Positions 1 through 13,271 are shown, counted from the stretch's first letter. The stretch is DNA of 64,000 bases from Roseovarius halotolerans (GCF_900172255.1 NZ_FWFU01000001.1:1-64000); one strand, 5' to 3'. Numbers and translations: made by a program. The notes: generated by a model from the sequence alone, not told the origin.

Positions 1-1
1 C

Positions 2-124
2 GACAACGTGTCCTTCGAGGTCGAGCTGATCGCGCCGATCGCCATGGAAGACGGCCTGCGCTTCGCCATCCGCGAAGGCGGCCGCACCGTCGGCGCCGGC
101 GTCGTCTCCAAGATCATCGAGTGA
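2..124 (+). CDS. tuf: Elongation factor Tu, 3' end only
   Basis: The first 40 codons translate to the C-terminal domain of EF-Tu, ending in [14 protein letters not shown] before TGA, which is diagnostic of bacterial EF-Tu domain 3. The protein delivers aminoacyl-tRNA to the ribosome as a GTP complex. The 5' part lies left of the window. The position a few kilobases from tRNA-Trp, secE and nusG fits the usual tufB neighbourhood, although about 4 kb of unrelated genes separate them here. A strong terminator follows. Confidence 0.95.
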   Translation, partial: DNVSFEVELIAPIAMEDGLRFAIREGGRTVGAGVVSKIIE

Positions 125-147
125 TCGACGCGCATATCTGATTGCAG

Positions 148-179
148 GGGCGCCCTTTCGGGGGCGCCCTTTTTCTTTG
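148..179 (+). terminator. Rho-independent terminator after tuf
   Basis: An 8-bp GC stem (GGGCGCCC at 148-155 and again at 162-169, a self-complementary sequence) is followed by a T-rich tract at 170-179. It closes the tuf transcription unit. Confidence 0.9.
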
Positions 180-289
180 CGCGCCGCGCAATTCCCCGCG
201 CCCGCCTGGGCGTGAGGCGCCGCGGGCACGCCATAATTGTGGCCAAATGATCTTGTAGATACCGCCGCGATCCAGATGGAGGTATGCCC

Positions 290-766
290 ATGGTACGAGT
301 CGCAGATGATCCCGGCGCCACGCTCGGCTGGGTCGGTTTCGCCACGGGTGCGGCCGCGCTCATCCTGACAATCGTGATTTTCTGGTCCGGCCCTTTCGCC
401 CCGCAGCAAAGCGCGGGCGTCGGTCTGGGCGAACTTGCAGCCGAGATCGCCAAATCCGCTGCCCGGTCGGTCGCAGGTCAGCCACAGCCCGAACCGGTGG
501 CCGCCACCCGCAATATCGACGACTATCTCTCGATCGGGGTCGGCCTTCTGGCGGGGCTCGCCATCGTCCTCGGCGTCGCCGCGTTCATCCGTCACGAACG
601 CAGGCGCGTGGCGCTTTCCGGGGTCACGCTGGGTGGGCTTGCGGTGGGCTTCCAGCTTTTTGCCTGGGTCGTGATGCTCATTGTCGGCGCGATCGTGATT
701 TCGACTTTGATCTACTCGCTCCGCGACACGTTCGGGGACATCTTCGGCGGATTGTCCGATCTCTGA
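290..766 (+). CDS. Small multi-pass membrane protein of unknown function
   Basis: The protein has 158 residues with one hydrophobic segment near the N-terminus ([19 protein letters not shown]), a second around residues 80-100 and a third around 120-140, joined by a proline/glutamine-rich loop. This is the general layout of DUF4190-like small membrane proteins, but no catalytic motif is visible. The ATG at 290 is preferred to the one at 284 because the Shine-Dalgarno-like TGGAGG at 277-282 lies 7 nt upstream of 290 and only 1 nt upstream of 284. It appears monocistronic. Confidence 0.6.
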   Translation: MVRVADDPGATLGWVGFATGAAALILTIVIFWSGPFAPQQSAGVGLGELAAEIAKSAARSVAGQPQPEPVAATRNIDDYLSIGVGLLAGLAIVLGVAAFIRHERRRVALSGVTLGGLAVGFQLFAWVVMLIVGAIVISTLIYSLRDTFGDIFGGLSDL

Positions 767-924
767 ACCCGGCCTGTGACGGACGAGAAAGGGCTGCACC
801 CGGTCCTGCAGCGTCATGCGCATGGCCGGTATCTGCTTGCTTGTGCGCGCCGAGACTGGTCACTTTCGGACCTCATCATCCGTGCGGCCTCGTATCGTGT
901 CTCGCGCGCGGCTAGACTGTCTTC

Positions 925-1485
925 ATGCTCGACTTTGACACATGCAACGCGGCGCGGTTGAGGCGCGATCCTGCATTCGACGGAAAGTTCTTCACGGCTG
1001 TCCGCACGACGGGTATCTATTGCCGCCCGGTCTGCCCGGTGAAGCATCCGCATACCGAGAATGTCGGCTATTACCCGACCGCCGCCGCGGCCGAGCGGGC
1101 GGGCTATCGCCCTTGCCTTCGATGCCGGCCAGAAACGGCACCGTTCTGCGCGGCGTGGAACGGCACCCGGACCACAGTAGAGCGGGCATTGAAGCTGATC
1201 GAGAATGGTGCGCTGGATACAGGTTCGGTGGCTGAGCTGGCCGATCGTCTGGGTGTCGGTGCGAGACACCTGTCACGCCTCTTTTCCGATCATGTCGGCG
1301 CATCGCCGCTTCAGACCGCCCAGACCATGCGGATCGGACGGGCAAAGCGTCTTCTGGACGACACCACGCTGTCGATCACGGAGATCGCGTTCAAGGCCGG
1401 CTTTGGCAGCGTCCGGCGGTTCAATTCCGCCTTCCTGAAACTCTACGGGCGGTCACCCTCGACGATCCGAAGGCCAAGGCAATGA
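925..1485 (+). CDS. AdaA-like methylphosphotriester-responsive AraC regulator
   Basis: The N-terminal half matches the Ada metal-binding domain: Cys pairs in TTGIYCRPVCPVKHP and YRPCLRCRPE form the four-Cys zinc site that accepts methyl groups from DNA phosphotriesters in Ada. The C-terminal half (residues about 80-183) is an AraC-type double helix-turn-helix ending FNSAFLKLYGRSPS. The methyltransferase domain of full-length Ada is absent and is supplied by the next gene, whose ATG overlaps this gene's TGA. Inferred role: methylation-responsive activator of the downstream repair gene, as in Bacillus AdaA/AdaB. Length is 186 aa. Confidence 0.88.
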   Translation: MLDFDTCNAARLRRDPAFDGKFFTAVRTTGIYCRPVCPVKHPHTENVGYYPTAAAAERAGYRPCLRCRPETAPFCAAWNGTRTTVERALKLIENGALDTGSVAELADRLGVGARHLSRLFSDHVGASPLQTAQTMRIGRAKRLLDDTTLSITEIAFKAGFGSVRRFNSAFLKLYGRSPSTIRRPRQ

Positions 1486-1964
1486 ATGGATTGCGCTACA
1501 CCCATGTCGAAAGCCCGGTCGGGGATCTTCTGGTGGCAGGCACGGAAGAGGCGCTGCACTTTCTGAGTTTTCCGACCGGGCACAAGGCGTTCCGTCCGCG
1601 CCCGGAATGGCGGCGCGACGATGCGCCGTTTCAAGAGGTCCGGCGGCAGCTTGACGCATATTTCGCGGGCGACCTTCGCAGGTTCGAGCTTGCTCTGCAC
1701 CTGTCGGGCACGGAGTTCCAGAACAGTGTCTGGCGCTCTCTGGCCGATATTCCCTTCGGGCAAACGCGGAGCTATGGCGAGATCGCACGCAGCGTCGGTC
1801 GTCCGAAAGCGAGCCGTGCTGTCGGGGCGGCGAACGGGAGCAATCCGCTTCCGATCATTCTGCCCTGTCATCGCGTGATCGGAGCGGGCGGATCACTGAC
1901 CGGATTCGGGGGCGGTCTTGCCGTGAAGGCGTTCTTGTTGCGCCATGAGGGCGTGCTTGTGTGA
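1482..1964 (+). CDS. ogt: Methylated-DNA-protein-cysteine methyltransferase
   Basis: This suicide repair enzyme transfers the methyl group from O6-methylguanine to an active-site cysteine. The signature LPCHRVIGAGG is present, with the acceptor Cys at about residue 129, and the DNA-binding segment FGQTRSYGEIA lies before it. The 160-aa length is normal for Ogt/AdaB. The start overlaps the AdaA-like gene by 4 nt (ATGA), implying translational coupling, so the pair is a split Ada. Confidence 0.92.
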   Translation: MNGLRYTHVESPVGDLLVAGTEEALHFLSFPTGHKAFRPRPEWRRDDAPFQEVRRQLDAYFAGDLRRFELALHLSGTEFQNSVWRSLADIPFGQTRSYGEIARSVGRPKASRAVGAANGSNPLPIILPCHRVIGAGGSLTGFGGGLAVKAFLLRHEGVLV

Positions 1965-2315
1965 TGGCTCGATGCCGAAGAGGGCCAACGTCGCCAGCTG
2001 CAGGCGGACGGCAACGCGTTGGCTTTCGGAGGACATTCCTTTCCGGCCTGTGAGGCTGGTTCCTGTGCGACCGGGTCAATCGGTCGCAAGGGGGAAGGCG
2101 CCCGCTGGCCGGTTTTCACATGCAGAAACCGGCAGGTGAGCCGCCCCGAACCGCGCGGGAAAACATCGGGATTCCCGATGCAAAACAATGGCAAGCGGTA
2201 TGTTTCTGCGCTTGCGAAATCGTACTCTGCATACGATGGTATTCAGCTAAGTTATTGATATATTGACTTTTTTCCGAAATCCCGCACCCTTGGATGGTTC
2301 AAGGGAGAGGCATTT
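1965..2315. other. 351-bp gene-free region with a candidate operator
   Basis: I see no credible gene here. The right half is AT-rich (TTATTGATATATTGACTTTTTT around 2250-2275) and presumably holds the promoter of the hydratase gene. An inverted repeat ATCGTA-N7-TACGAT occupies 2219-2237. Confidence 0.5.
2219..2237. promoter_or_regulatory. Inverted repeat, candidate operator of the hydratase/CoA-isomerase unit
   Basis: Perfect 6-bp arms ATCGTA (2219-2224) and TACGAT (2232-2237) lie about 80 bp upstream of the next start codon. The repeat contains TGCATAC, a heptamer that recurs at 25508-25514 and, inverted, at 25571-25577 in the divergent regulatory region near a GntR-family gene. The function is inferred from position only. 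Confidence 0.35.
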
Positions 2316-3176
2316 ATGGACAAGCTCAATGTTGGCGCATGGGAAGGGCGCGCGGAATGTCATCATGGTGTTCTGAGCGAGGCCCAGGCGGCGCAGGTCC
2401 ACGCCACGCTTGGTGTGCCGGGCACGGCGGCACCGCGCGAGGGCGAGGCGATGGCGCCGCTCTGGCACTGGTGCGCGTTCAACCCGACAGTGCCGCAGGA
2501 GGAACTGGCACGCGACGGGCATCCCGCGCCGGGTGGCTTTCTGCCGCCGTTGCGCCTTCAGCGGCGGATGTGGGCCAGCGGCAGTCTGACCTTCGGTGCG
2601 CCGTTGCGGGTGGGCGAGCGGCTGACGCGGCATTCCTTTATCAGCCGGGTCGCCGAGAAGGAGGGCAAGACCGGGCCGATGGTGATGGTGTCGGTCGATC
2701 ACCGCATTCACGGCGAGCGCGGGCTGGCGATCGAGGAGCGCCAGCATATCGTCTATCTGGACATTCCGGACAGATTCCGCCCGCCTGCCACCCGTCCGCT
2801 GCCCCGAACCCCGGCGCTGCATGAGCGGATCGCCTTGAGCGAGGCGCTGCTGTTTCGCTACTCGGCGCTGACCTTCAATGCGCATCGCATTCATTACGAC
2901 CTGCCCTATGCGCAGGGTGTCGAACATTACCCCGGCCTTGTCGTCCATGCCCCGCTCCAGGCAAGCTGGCTGATCCGGGCGGCGAGCGCCCACAAGGGCC
3001 GCCCGCCGCGCCATTTCGATTTTCGCGCCGTGCATCCGGTTTTCCTGAGCCCCGGCGAAAGCCGCTCCCTCGAGATCATGGGCGACGAGGATGAGAGCGG
3101 CGCGCTGAACCTTTGCAGCGGGCAACAGGGGCACCAGGGCATGCAGGCCACCGCCATCTGGGAGGAAACGGTATGA
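2316..3176 (+). CDS. meh: Mesaconyl-C4-CoA hydratase-like MaoC/FAS1-type dehydratase
   Basis: This 286-aa protein has the N-terminal FAS1-like dehydratase region with the LQRRMWASGSLTF stretch and a C-terminal hot-dog hydratase motif YSALTFNAHRIHYD, which corresponds to the Y-x5-N-x-H-x-IHxD hydratase-2 signature. In the 3-hydroxypropionate cycle such an enzyme hydrates mesaconyl-C4-CoA to citramalyl-CoA. The assignment is strengthened by the downstream gene, which overlaps by 4 nt and resembles the preceding enzyme of the same route. A strong Shine-Dalgarno (AAGGGAGAGG, 2301-2310) supports the start. A generic HTD2-like dehydratase remains possible. Confidence 0.75.
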   Translation: MDKLNVGAWEGRAECHHGVLSEAQAAQVHATLGVPGTAAPREGEAMAPLWHWCAFNPTVPQEELARDGHPAPGGFLPPLRLQRRMWASGSLTFGAPLRVGERLTRHSFISRVAEKEGKTGPMVMVSVDHRIHGERGLAIEERQHIVYLDIPDRFRPPATRPLPRTPALHERIALSEALLFRYSALTFNAHRIHYDLPYAQGVEHYPGLVVHAPLQASWLIRAASAHKGRPPRHFDFRAVHPVFLSPGESRSLEIMGDEDESGALNLCSGQQGHQGMQATAIWEETV

Positions 3177-4411
3177 ACAGGATGTTGAACGGAATGCGCG
3201 TGGTCGAGGGATCGGCCTTTGTGGCGGTGCCGCTGGCGGGGATGACGCTGGCGCAGATGGGTGCCGAGGTCATCCGCTTCGATCGGATCGAAGGCGGGCT
3301 CGATGCGGGGCGCTGGCCATTGGCGCCATCGGGGCAAAGCCTGTTCTGGGCGGGGCTCAACAAGGGCAAGAAATCCATCGCCGTCGATATGCGCAGCCCC
3401 GAGGGGCAGGCGCTGGTGACGCGGATCATCACCGCCTCGGGCAAGGATGCGGGAATGTTTCTGACCAATCTGCGGGTGCGCGGCTGGATGGATCACGAGA
3501 CGCTGAGCCAGCACCGGCGCGACCTGATCATGGTCACGCTGATGGGTGACAGGCAGGGCCGCCCGCAGGTGGATTACACGGTCAACCCGGCGCTGGGCAT
3601 TCCCGACATGACCGGCCCCGAGGGCCATGATGCACCGGTGGCCGCGGCGCTGCCGGCCTGGGATCTGATAGCGGGCAACATGGTGGTCTCGTCTCTCCTG
3701 GCTGCCGAGCGACACCGGCTGCGCCACGGCGAGGGGCAGGAGGTGGAGATTGCCCTGAAGGACGTGGCGGCGGCGACGATCGGCCATCTGGGGATGATCG
3801 GCGATGCAGTGGTGAACGGGCCCGAGCGCACCAAGGCGGGCAATGCGCTTTATGGCGCATATGGCCAGGATTTCATCTGTGCCTGCGGACGCCGGGTGAT
3901 GGTGATCGGGCTGACAGGTCGGCAATGGGCGGGGCTGGTGAAGGCCACCGGAAGCGGCGAGGCGATGGAGGCGCTGGCGCGGCAAAGCGGGCGCGATCTG
4001 CGTGACGAGGGCGTGCGCTGGGATTTGCGCCACGAGATCACCGCGATCCTGCGCCCCTGGTTCGCGGCGCGACGGGTCGAGGATTTCGCCGAGGAGTTCG
4101 AGACGCGCGGCCTGACATGGTCGGTTTTCCGAAGCGTGAAACAGGCGCTGCGGGAAGATCCCGATCTGAGCGAGGCGAACCCGATGTTCTCGATGCTGGA
4201 TCAGCCGGGGCTTGGGCGTTTTCCGGTGCCGGGGCATCCGGGGGCGTTTTCTGCGCGACCGCGCATCAGGCCCGAGCCGGCCCCGGCGCTGGGCCAGCAT
4301 ACCGAGGAAATCCTGGGCGATGTGGCGCGGCTGAGCGATACCGAGATCGCGCAGCTTTTCGACAAGGGCGTCGTGCAGAGCCCGCGCCATGCGGCCCGGT
4401 CGGCGGCCTGA
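3173..4411 (+). CDS. mct: 2-methylfumaryl-CoA isomerase-like class III CoA transferase
   Basis: This 412-aa protein is a CaiB/BaiF-family CoA transferase. The N-terminus (MRVVEGSAFVAVPLAGMTLAQ, then FWAGLNKGKKSIAVD) matches from memory the mesaconyl-CoA C1-C4 isomerase of Chloroflexus better than formyl- or succinyl-CoA transferases; VNPALGIPDMTGP and PAWDLIAGNM also agree. The reaction would be intramolecular transfer of CoA from the C1 to the C4 carboxylate of mesaconate. The start at 3173 overlaps the hydratase stop (ATGA). A general CoA transferase with another substrate cannot be excluded. Confidence 0.78.
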   Translation: MNRMLNGMRVVEGSAFVAVPLAGMTLAQMGAEVIRFDRIEGGLDAGRWPLAPSGQSLFWAGLNKGKKSIAVDMRSPEGQALVTRIITASGKDAGMFLTNLRVRGWMDHETLSQHRRDLIMVTLMGDRQGRPQVDYTVNPALGIPDMTGPEGHDAPVAAALPAWDLIAGNMVVSSLLAAERHRLRHGEGQEVEIALKDVAAATIGHLGMIGDAVVNGPERTKAGNALYGAYGQDFICACGRRVMVIGLTGRQWAGLVKATGSGEAMEALARQSGRDLRDEGVRWDLRHEITAILRPWFAARRVEDFAEEFETRGLTWSVFRSVKQALREDPDLSEANPMFSMLDQPGLGRFPVPGHPGAFSARPRIRPEPAPALGQHTEEILGDVARLSDTEIAQLFDKGVVQSPRHAARSAA

Positions 4412-4507
4412 ACCGGAGCAGGGCAAGAAGATTGGCCGATGCGATGGAAAAACGCGCCAAGGCGGCTTGATTCCCGTCAAGCGATGGCGTAATCCCGCGC
4501 TTGGCGT

Positions 4508-4583
4508 AGGGGTATAGCTCAGCTGGTAGAGCGACGGTCTCCAAAACCGTAGGTCGCGGGTTCGAGCCCTGCTGCCCCTGCCA
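4508..4583 (+). tRNA. tRNA-Trp (CCA)
   Basis: A 76-nt cloverleaf. The acceptor arms AGGGGTA (4508-4514) and TGCCCCT (4573-4579) pair, the D arm contains AGCTCAGCTGGTAGAGC, the anticodon loop is CTCCAAA giving anticodon CCA, the T arm contains GGTTCGAGCC, and an encoded CCA ends at 4583. Its place upstream of secE-nusG is conserved in proteobacteria. Confidence 0.97.
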
Positions 4584-4793
4584 ACCACCTTCCATGACAT
4601 GAAGAACCGCCGCAACCGGTCCGCCGCAAGGATGGGCCTTCTTGCTGTGAGCGCTTCGGGCGCGCGCCACGTATTCGCCGCAGTCGTGCCGCATTGCTGC
4701 CACGGTTCGGCCTTAGAGATGACGTGAATGCCGCCGGTCGGGATGCCGGGGGCGTTTTTCTGCGTGGGGGCGTGGAATTGAATGCGAGCTGTC

Positions 4794-5417
4794 ATGAGCG
4801 AAAACCCGACATATCGCGGCGATGAACGGCCGCGGACTGCGCAAGGCGTGCCCGGCGCGCGTGCTGCGGGCGTCGATGCGCCCGATACTGCGCGCGACAT
4901 GGTCCGCAAGGTCATGCAGGAAGGGGAGCGCCCGGTGCGCCACAAGCGGCTGCCGACACTGGCGCCGGCTGAGCCCGCACCTGCGCCGAGTCCGGCCGGG
5001 GCCGCCGCGCCGATGCACAATGCCGCGCAGCGTCGGCGCCTTATGCCGCGCAGGAAGCATGTCTGGCTTCTGGCGCTTGCGCTGGTGATGGTCTGGAAGC
5101 CGCTCCTGTTGCCGCTCATCGTGCTGGTGACGTTCTGGATCGGGCTGATCTGTTACCTGACGCTGGGCCATGAGCGGTCCGCGGCGGGCGCGGCGCGGAT
5201 CTGGTCGGGCTATGAGAGGCGCTGGCCTGCGCGGGCCGCGCGGGCGCGCCGCAGGGCCGACGGGTTTGCGCTCTGGTGGGATCGTGTGCTGGACCGGCTG
5301 CCCGAAAGATGGGCGGCGCGTCTGGCAATGCCGGACCTTTCAGGTGACGCACCGGGCCTGCCCGATGATGCGCCCGACCCGTTCGAGAGGCTTGCCGCGC
5401 GCAACCGCGAATGTTGA
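4794..5417 (+). CDS. Hypothetical membrane-anchored protein upstream of secE
   Basis: I do not recognise the family. With the start at 4794 (MSENPTYRG) it has 207 residues. It has a Pro/Ala-rich polar N-terminal third, a basic stretch RRRLMPRRKH, and two close hydrophobic segments (VWLLALALVMVWK and LLLPLIVLVTFWIGLICYL). An Arg/Trp-rich C-terminal region with probable amphipathic helices follows. It lies between tRNA-Trp and secE. An ATG at 4782 is an alternative start. Confidence 0.6.
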   Translation: MSENPTYRGDERPRTAQGVPGARAAGVDAPDTARDMVRKVMQEGERPVRHKRLPTLAPAEPAPAPSPAGAAAPMHNAAQRRRLMPRRKHVWLLALALVMVWKPLLLPLIVLVTFWIGLICYLTLGHERSAAGAARIWSGYERRWPARAARARRRADGFALWWDRVLDRLPERWAARLAMPDLSGDAPGLPDDAPDPFERLAARNREC

Positions 5418-5511
5418 GGCGCAGGGCCGGGGGGCGTCAGGGGCCTTGAATTCGCGCGCATGGCCGCGTATGTCGCCGTTCAAGCGATCAAACGAGAGAA
5501 GAACAGCGCCC

Positions 5512-5709
5512 ATGGCACGCACCAATCCGCTCCAATTCATTCAGCAGGTCCGCGCAGAGGTGGCCAAGGTGGTCTGGCCGACGCGCCGCGAGGTGCTGCT
5601 GACCACGGTGATGGTCCTGATCATGGCGGCGCTGACGGCCGTATTCTTTGCGCTGGTCGATCTGGGCATTCGCAGTGGCTTGCAGGGTATCCTGTCGATG
5701 TTCGGCTGA
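5512..5709 (+). CDS. secE: Preprotein translocase subunit SecE
   Basis: This 65-aa single-membrane-span SecE of the alphaproteobacterial short type begins MARTNPLQFIQQVRAEVAKV. The conserved amphipathic cytosolic helix with VVWPTRREVL precedes one transmembrane segment (MVLIMAALTAVFFALVDLGI). It clamps SecY in the inner membrane translocon. NusG follows after 190 nt, the canonical secE-nusG arrangement. Confidence 0.95.
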   Translation: MARTNPLQFIQQVRAEVAKVVWPTRREVLLTTVMVLIMAALTAVFFALVDLGIRSGLQGILSMFG

Positions 5710-5899
5710 AACCAAGAAAATCCCGCACTGGCCCTTGAATCCAAGGGCGATCGCGGGTAATTGGCTGCACACTCCGAGACATGGCGCGCGGCGAATCAGG
5801 TTGCGCGCCGATTTTTGTTTCGGGGACTTTGGGCGAAAGCCCCGGAAATGAAAGACTTTCGGCCTGTCGCGGCCGGCAAACGACAAGGGCATCTCTAAT

Positions 5900-6433
5900 A
5901 TGGCGAAGCGGTGGTACTCGGTCAGTGTTCTCTCGAATTTCGAGAAGAAAATCGCCGAGCAGATCAGACAATCCGTAGCCGAGCAGAATCTCGAAGAGGA
6001 TATCGACGAGGTTCTGGTGCCCACCGAAGAGGTGATCGAGGTGCGTCGCGGCAAGAAGGTGACGGCAGAGCGCCGCTTCATGCCGGGTTATGTGCTGGTG
6101 CATATGGAGATGTCGGACAAGGGCTATCACCTGATCAACTCGATCAACCGCGTGACTGGCTTTCTTGGCCCGCAGGGCCGCCCGATGCCGATGCGCGATG
6201 CCGAGGTGAACACGATCCTGAACCGCGTCCAGGAGGGCGAGGATTCGCCGCGCACCCTCATCCATTTCGAGGTGGGCGAGAAGGTCAAGGTCAACGACGG
6301 CCCGTTCGAGGATTTCGACGGCATGGTCGAGGAAGTGGACGAAGACAACCAGCGCCTCAAGGTGACGGTGTCGATCTTTGGCCGGGAAACCCCGGTGGAA
6401 CTGGAATTCACGCAGGTCACCAAGCAGGCCTGA
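5900..6433 (+). CDS. nusG: Transcription termination/antitermination factor NusG
   Basis: This 177-aa protein begins [21 protein letters not shown]. The NGN domain includes [14 protein letters not shown] and the VTGFLG segment, and the C-terminal KOW domain includes [19 protein letters not shown]. NusG couples RNA polymerase to Rho and to the ribosome through S10. It is followed by the L11 operon about 100 nt downstream. Confidence 0.97.
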   Translation: MAKRWYSVSVLSNFEKKIAEQIRQSVAEQNLEEDIDEVLVPTEEVIEVRRGKKVTAERRFMPGYVLVHMEMSDKGYHLINSINRVTGFLGPQGRPMPMRDAEVNTILNRVQEGEDSPRTLIHFEVGEKVKVNDGPFEDFDGMVEEVDEDNQRLKVTVSIFGRETPVELEFTQVTKQA

Positions 6434-6539
6434 CGTGTGAACCGTGGGAGGCGAGGGTGCCGCGGCATCCGGACCGGACCACACGACTGAGACCCCGAAG
6501 GGCGCGCCCGGAGGGGAGTTGGAAAGAAGGAGAGGCCAG

Positions 6540-6965
6540 ATGGCCAAGAAACTCGCAGGCAAGATGAAGCTGCAAGTGCCCGCAGGTCAGGCGAACCCGT
6601 CCCCCCCTGTGGGTCCGGCGCTGGGTCAGCGCGGCATCAACATCATGGAATTCTGCAAGGCGTTCAACGCCAAGACGCAGGACATGGAGCCCGGTGCCCC
6701 GTGCCCGACGCTGATCACCTATTATCAGGACAAGTCCTTTGAAATGGACATCAAGACGCCGCCGGCGTCCTATTACCTGAAAAAGGCCGCCAAGCTGAAA
6801 TCCGGCGGCAAGACGCCGGGCCGCGACACCGCGGGCAGCGTCAGCACCAAGCAGGTGCGCGAGATCGCGGAAGCGAAGTGGAAAGACCTGAACGCGAACG
6901 ATATCGAAGCCGCGATGAAGATCATCCTCGGCAGCGCGCGCTCAATGGGCATCGAGGTGAAGTAA
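6540..6965 (+). CDS. rplK: 50S ribosomal protein L11
   Basis: The 141-aa product contains [20 protein letters not shown], the signature proline-rich N-terminal domain, and an RNA-binding C-terminal domain. It forms the GTPase-associated centre with 23S rRNA. The ATG at 6540 follows a GGAGAGGCC Shine-Dalgarno region. The L1 gene begins 1 nt after its stop codon. Confidence 0.98.
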   Translation: MAKKLAGKMKLQVPAGQANPSPPVGPALGQRGINIMEFCKAFNAKTQDMEPGAPCPTLITYYQDKSFEMDIKTPPASYYLKKAAKLKSGGKTPGRDTAGSVSTKQVREIAEAKWKDLNANDIEAAMKIILGSARSMGIEVK

Positions 6966-6966
6966 G

Positions 6967-7665
6967 ATGGCAAAGCTTGGAAAACGTATCCGCGCCGCCC
7001 GTGAAGCATTCGCCGGCAAGGAAGAATTGAGCGTCGAAGAGGCCGTGGCCCTGATCAAGGCCAACGCCAAGGCCAAGTTCGACGAGACCATCGAGATCTC
7101 GATGAACCTGGGTGTCGATCCGCGCCACGCCGACCAGATGGTCCGCGGCGTCGTCGGCCTGCCCAACGGCACCGGCAAGGACGTGCGCGTCGCCGTGTTC
7201 GCCCGTGGCGCCAAGGCCGAAGAAGCCGAGGCCGCAGGGGCCGACATCGTCGGTGCCGAGGATCTGATGGAAACCGTGCAGAGCGGCAAGATCGATTTCG
7301 ATCGCTGCATCGCCACGCCGGACATGATGCCGATCGTCGGTCGCCTGGGCAAGGTTCTTGGCCCGCGCAACCTGATGCCGAACCCCAAGGTCGGCACGGT
7401 CACCATGGACGTGGCCGAGGCGGTCAAGAACGCCAAGGGCGGCGAAGTGCAGTTCAAGGCCGAGAAAGCCGGTGTGGTTCACGCCGGTGTCGGCAAGGCG
7501 TCCTTTGATGAAGGCAAGCTGGTCGAGAACGTGCGCGCCTTCGTGGCCGCCGTGTCCAAGGCCAAGCCGGCCGGTGCAAAGGGCACCTACATGAAGAAGA
7601 TCTCGCTGACCTCGACAATGGGGCCGGGCGTGAGCGTCGACGTGAACAACGCCGCGGCGGAATGA
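6967..7665 (+). CDS. rplA: 50S ribosomal protein L1
   Basis: The 232-aa protein has the L1 signature around [20 protein letters not shown] and the typical N-terminal [12 protein letters not shown]1 binds the mobile L1 stalk of 23S rRNA and in other bacteria represses its own rplKA mRNA. It starts 1 nt after rplK, so the two are cotranscribed. Confidence 0.98.
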   Translation: MAKLGKRIRAAREAFAGKEELSVEEAVALIKANAKAKFDETIEISMNLGVDPRHADQMVRGVVGLPNGTGKDVRVAVFARGAKAEEAEAAGADIVGAEDLMETVQSGKIDFDRCIATPDMMPIVGRLGKVLGPRNLMPNPKVGTVTMDVAEAVKNAKGGEVQFKAEKAGVVHAGVGKASFDEGKLVENVRAFVAAVSKAKPAGAKGTYMKKISLTSTMGPGVSVDVNNAAAE

Positions 7666-7679
7666 GATGAGAATTTGCA

Positions 7680-7915
7680 CCGGCCCTTCGGGGCCGGGGC
7701 GAATGGCGGGGCCGTTTTCCGGCACCGTCCTGTCCGAGATGGAGGGTTGGGCGAACGCCCTATAATTCCTTCCTGAGATGGGGAACGAGATGAGATTCAG
7801 CGAAGGCCGTTGCCTTCGGGTGATCTTTGGCTCGGGACCCTGACTTTGGACCCGAACGGCGGGGTAACCCGCCAAAACTGAGCCGGGGGGAAACCCCCCA
7901 AACTGGAGTGAAACT
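7680..7915 (+). promoter_or_regulatory. rplJ leader with L10-type stem-loops
   Basis: The gap between rplA and rplJ is 250 nt. It contains a hairpin around 7681-7698 (CCGGCCC-TTC-GGGGCCGG). Close to the rplJ start lie two stacked stem-loops: GGCGGG/CCCGCC (7858-7863, 7868-7873, loop GTAA) and GGGGGG/CCCCCC (7885-7890, 7894-7899). The position and form match the autoregulatory L10(L7/L12) mRNA leader. A CCTATAATTC stretch at about 7759-7768 could be a -10 element of an internal promoter. Confidence 0.6.
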
Positions 7916-8434
7916 GTGGATAGAGCCCAGAAAGAGAAAGTGGTCGAGGAACTCGGCCAGATCTTCGAAAGCTCTGGCGTCGTAGTGGTAGCCCACTACG
8001 CGGGTCTGACAGTTGCCGAGATGCAGGATCTTCGAGCGCGCGCCCGCGCGGCCGAGGCATCCGTTCGCGTCGCCAAGAACAGGCTCGCCAAGATCGCCCT
8101 TGAGGGCAAGCCGTGCGAAAGCATTGCTGGCTTCCTTTCGGGTATGACCGTTCTGACCTATTCCGAAGACCCTGTGTCCGCCGCCAAGGTGGCAGAGGGT
8201 TTCGCCAAGGACCACTCGAAATTCGAGATCCTGGGCGGCGCAATGGGAACGGACGCTCTGGACCGTGCCGGTGTCAAAGCCGTGTCCGACATGCCTTCGC
8301 GCGAAGAGCTTCTTGCTCAGATCGCCGGTATGCTGGGCGCACCCGCTTCGAACATCGCCGGTGCAATTGGCGCACCTGCTTCGAACATCGCGAGCATCCT
8401 TTCGACCATCGAAGAGAAGGCCGAAGCCGCGTAA
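7916..8434 (+). CDS. rplJ: 50S ribosomal protein L10
   Basis: This 172-aa stalk-base protein begins with a GTG codon ([14 protein letters not shown]) preceded by CTGGAG. It has the conserved [17 protein letters not shown] and [12 protein letters not shown] segments, and a C-terminal helix ([16 protein letters not shown]) that carries L7/L12 dimers. It binds 23S rRNA next to L11. L7/L12 follows 75 nt downstream. Confidence 0.97.
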   Translation: MDRAQKEKVVEELGQIFESSGVVVVAHYAGLTVAEMQDLRARARAAEASVRVAKNRLAKIALEGKPCESIAGFLSGMTVLTYSEDPVSAAKVAEGFAKDHSKFEILGGAMGTDALDRAGVKAVSDMPSREELLAQIAGMLGAPASNIAGAIGAPASNIASILSTIEEKAEAA

Positions 8435-8509
8435 GCAAGGCAACTGGAATATCCGCGTATGGGTCCAGGCCCGACGTTGGAACACATCTTAAATGGAAAG
8501 AGCTGAACA

Positions 8510-8890
8510 ATGGCTGATCTGAAAAAACTTGCTGAAGAGATCGTTGGACTGACGCTTCTCGAAGCACAAGAACTGAAAACCATCCTGAAAGACGAATACG
8601 GCATCGAGCCCGCCGCTGGCGGCGCTGTGATGATGGCTGGCCCGGCTGGCGACGCTGGCGGTGCAGAAGCCGAAGAGCAGACCGAATTCGACGTCATCCT
8701 GAAATCGGCAGGCGCCTCCAAGATCAACGTGATCAAGGAAGTCCGCGCGATCACCGGTCTGGGCCTGAAAGAAGCCAAAGACCTGGTCGAAGCCGGTGGC
8801 AAGGCCGTCAAGGAAGGCGTTTCGAAGGACGAAGCCGAAGAGCTGAAGACGAAGCTCGAAGAAGCTGGCGCCGAGATCGAACTCAAGTAA
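8510..8890 (+). CDS. rplL: 50S ribosomal protein L7/L12
   Basis: This 126-aa acidic protein begins [20 protein letters not shown], has an Ala/Gly hinge, and has the C-terminal factor-binding domain [20 protein letters not shown] with [12 protein letters not shown]. It recruits translational GTPases to the ribosome as multimers on L10. A long hairpin follows before rpoB. Confidence 0.98.
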   Translation: MADLKKLAEEIVGLTLLEAQELKTILKDEYGIEPAAGGAVMMAGPAGDAGGAEAEEQTEFDVILKSAGASKINVIKEVRAITGLGLKEAKDLVEAGGKAVKEGVSKDEAEELKTKLEEAGAEIELK

Positions 8891-8925
8891 TCGGCGTTCC
8901 GGGCTGAGCCCGGTTGAAAACATGT

Positions 8926-8953
8926 GGCTGGGTCCGGAATTCCGGGCCCAGCC
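8926..8953 (+). terminator. rplL-rpoB intergenic attenuator hairpin
   Basis: A 12-bp stem with one G-U pair (GGCTGGGTCCGG, loop AATT, CCGGGCCCAGCC) lies 36 nt after rplL without a following U tract. Its location corresponds to the partial terminator that reduces rpoBC expression relative to ribosomal proteins in other proteobacteria. Confidence 0.6.
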
Positions 8954-9131
8954 GAACCTATCTTAGCAAGGCCCTGAGGATGCAGGGTTTTTCTAAGGCG
9001 AGGTTCTAGCGATCGGGAGGCCTCTGGTGGGACAGAGGCCGGGAATGGATCGCACCCGCCATCTCGAAAGGCCGTGCTGCTGGAGCCCGACAGCAGGTGC
9101 GGCCGGTGAGAAACGAAAGGTGACCAGACAC

Positions 9132-13271
<4,140 letters not shown>

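Noticed and set aside
2927-5119. Long minus-strand frame opposite the CoA-transferase, tRNA-Trp and the pre-secE gene
   Set aside because: It runs antisense through a tRNA gene and several well-supported genes, and its composition is typical of a GC-rich shadow frame.
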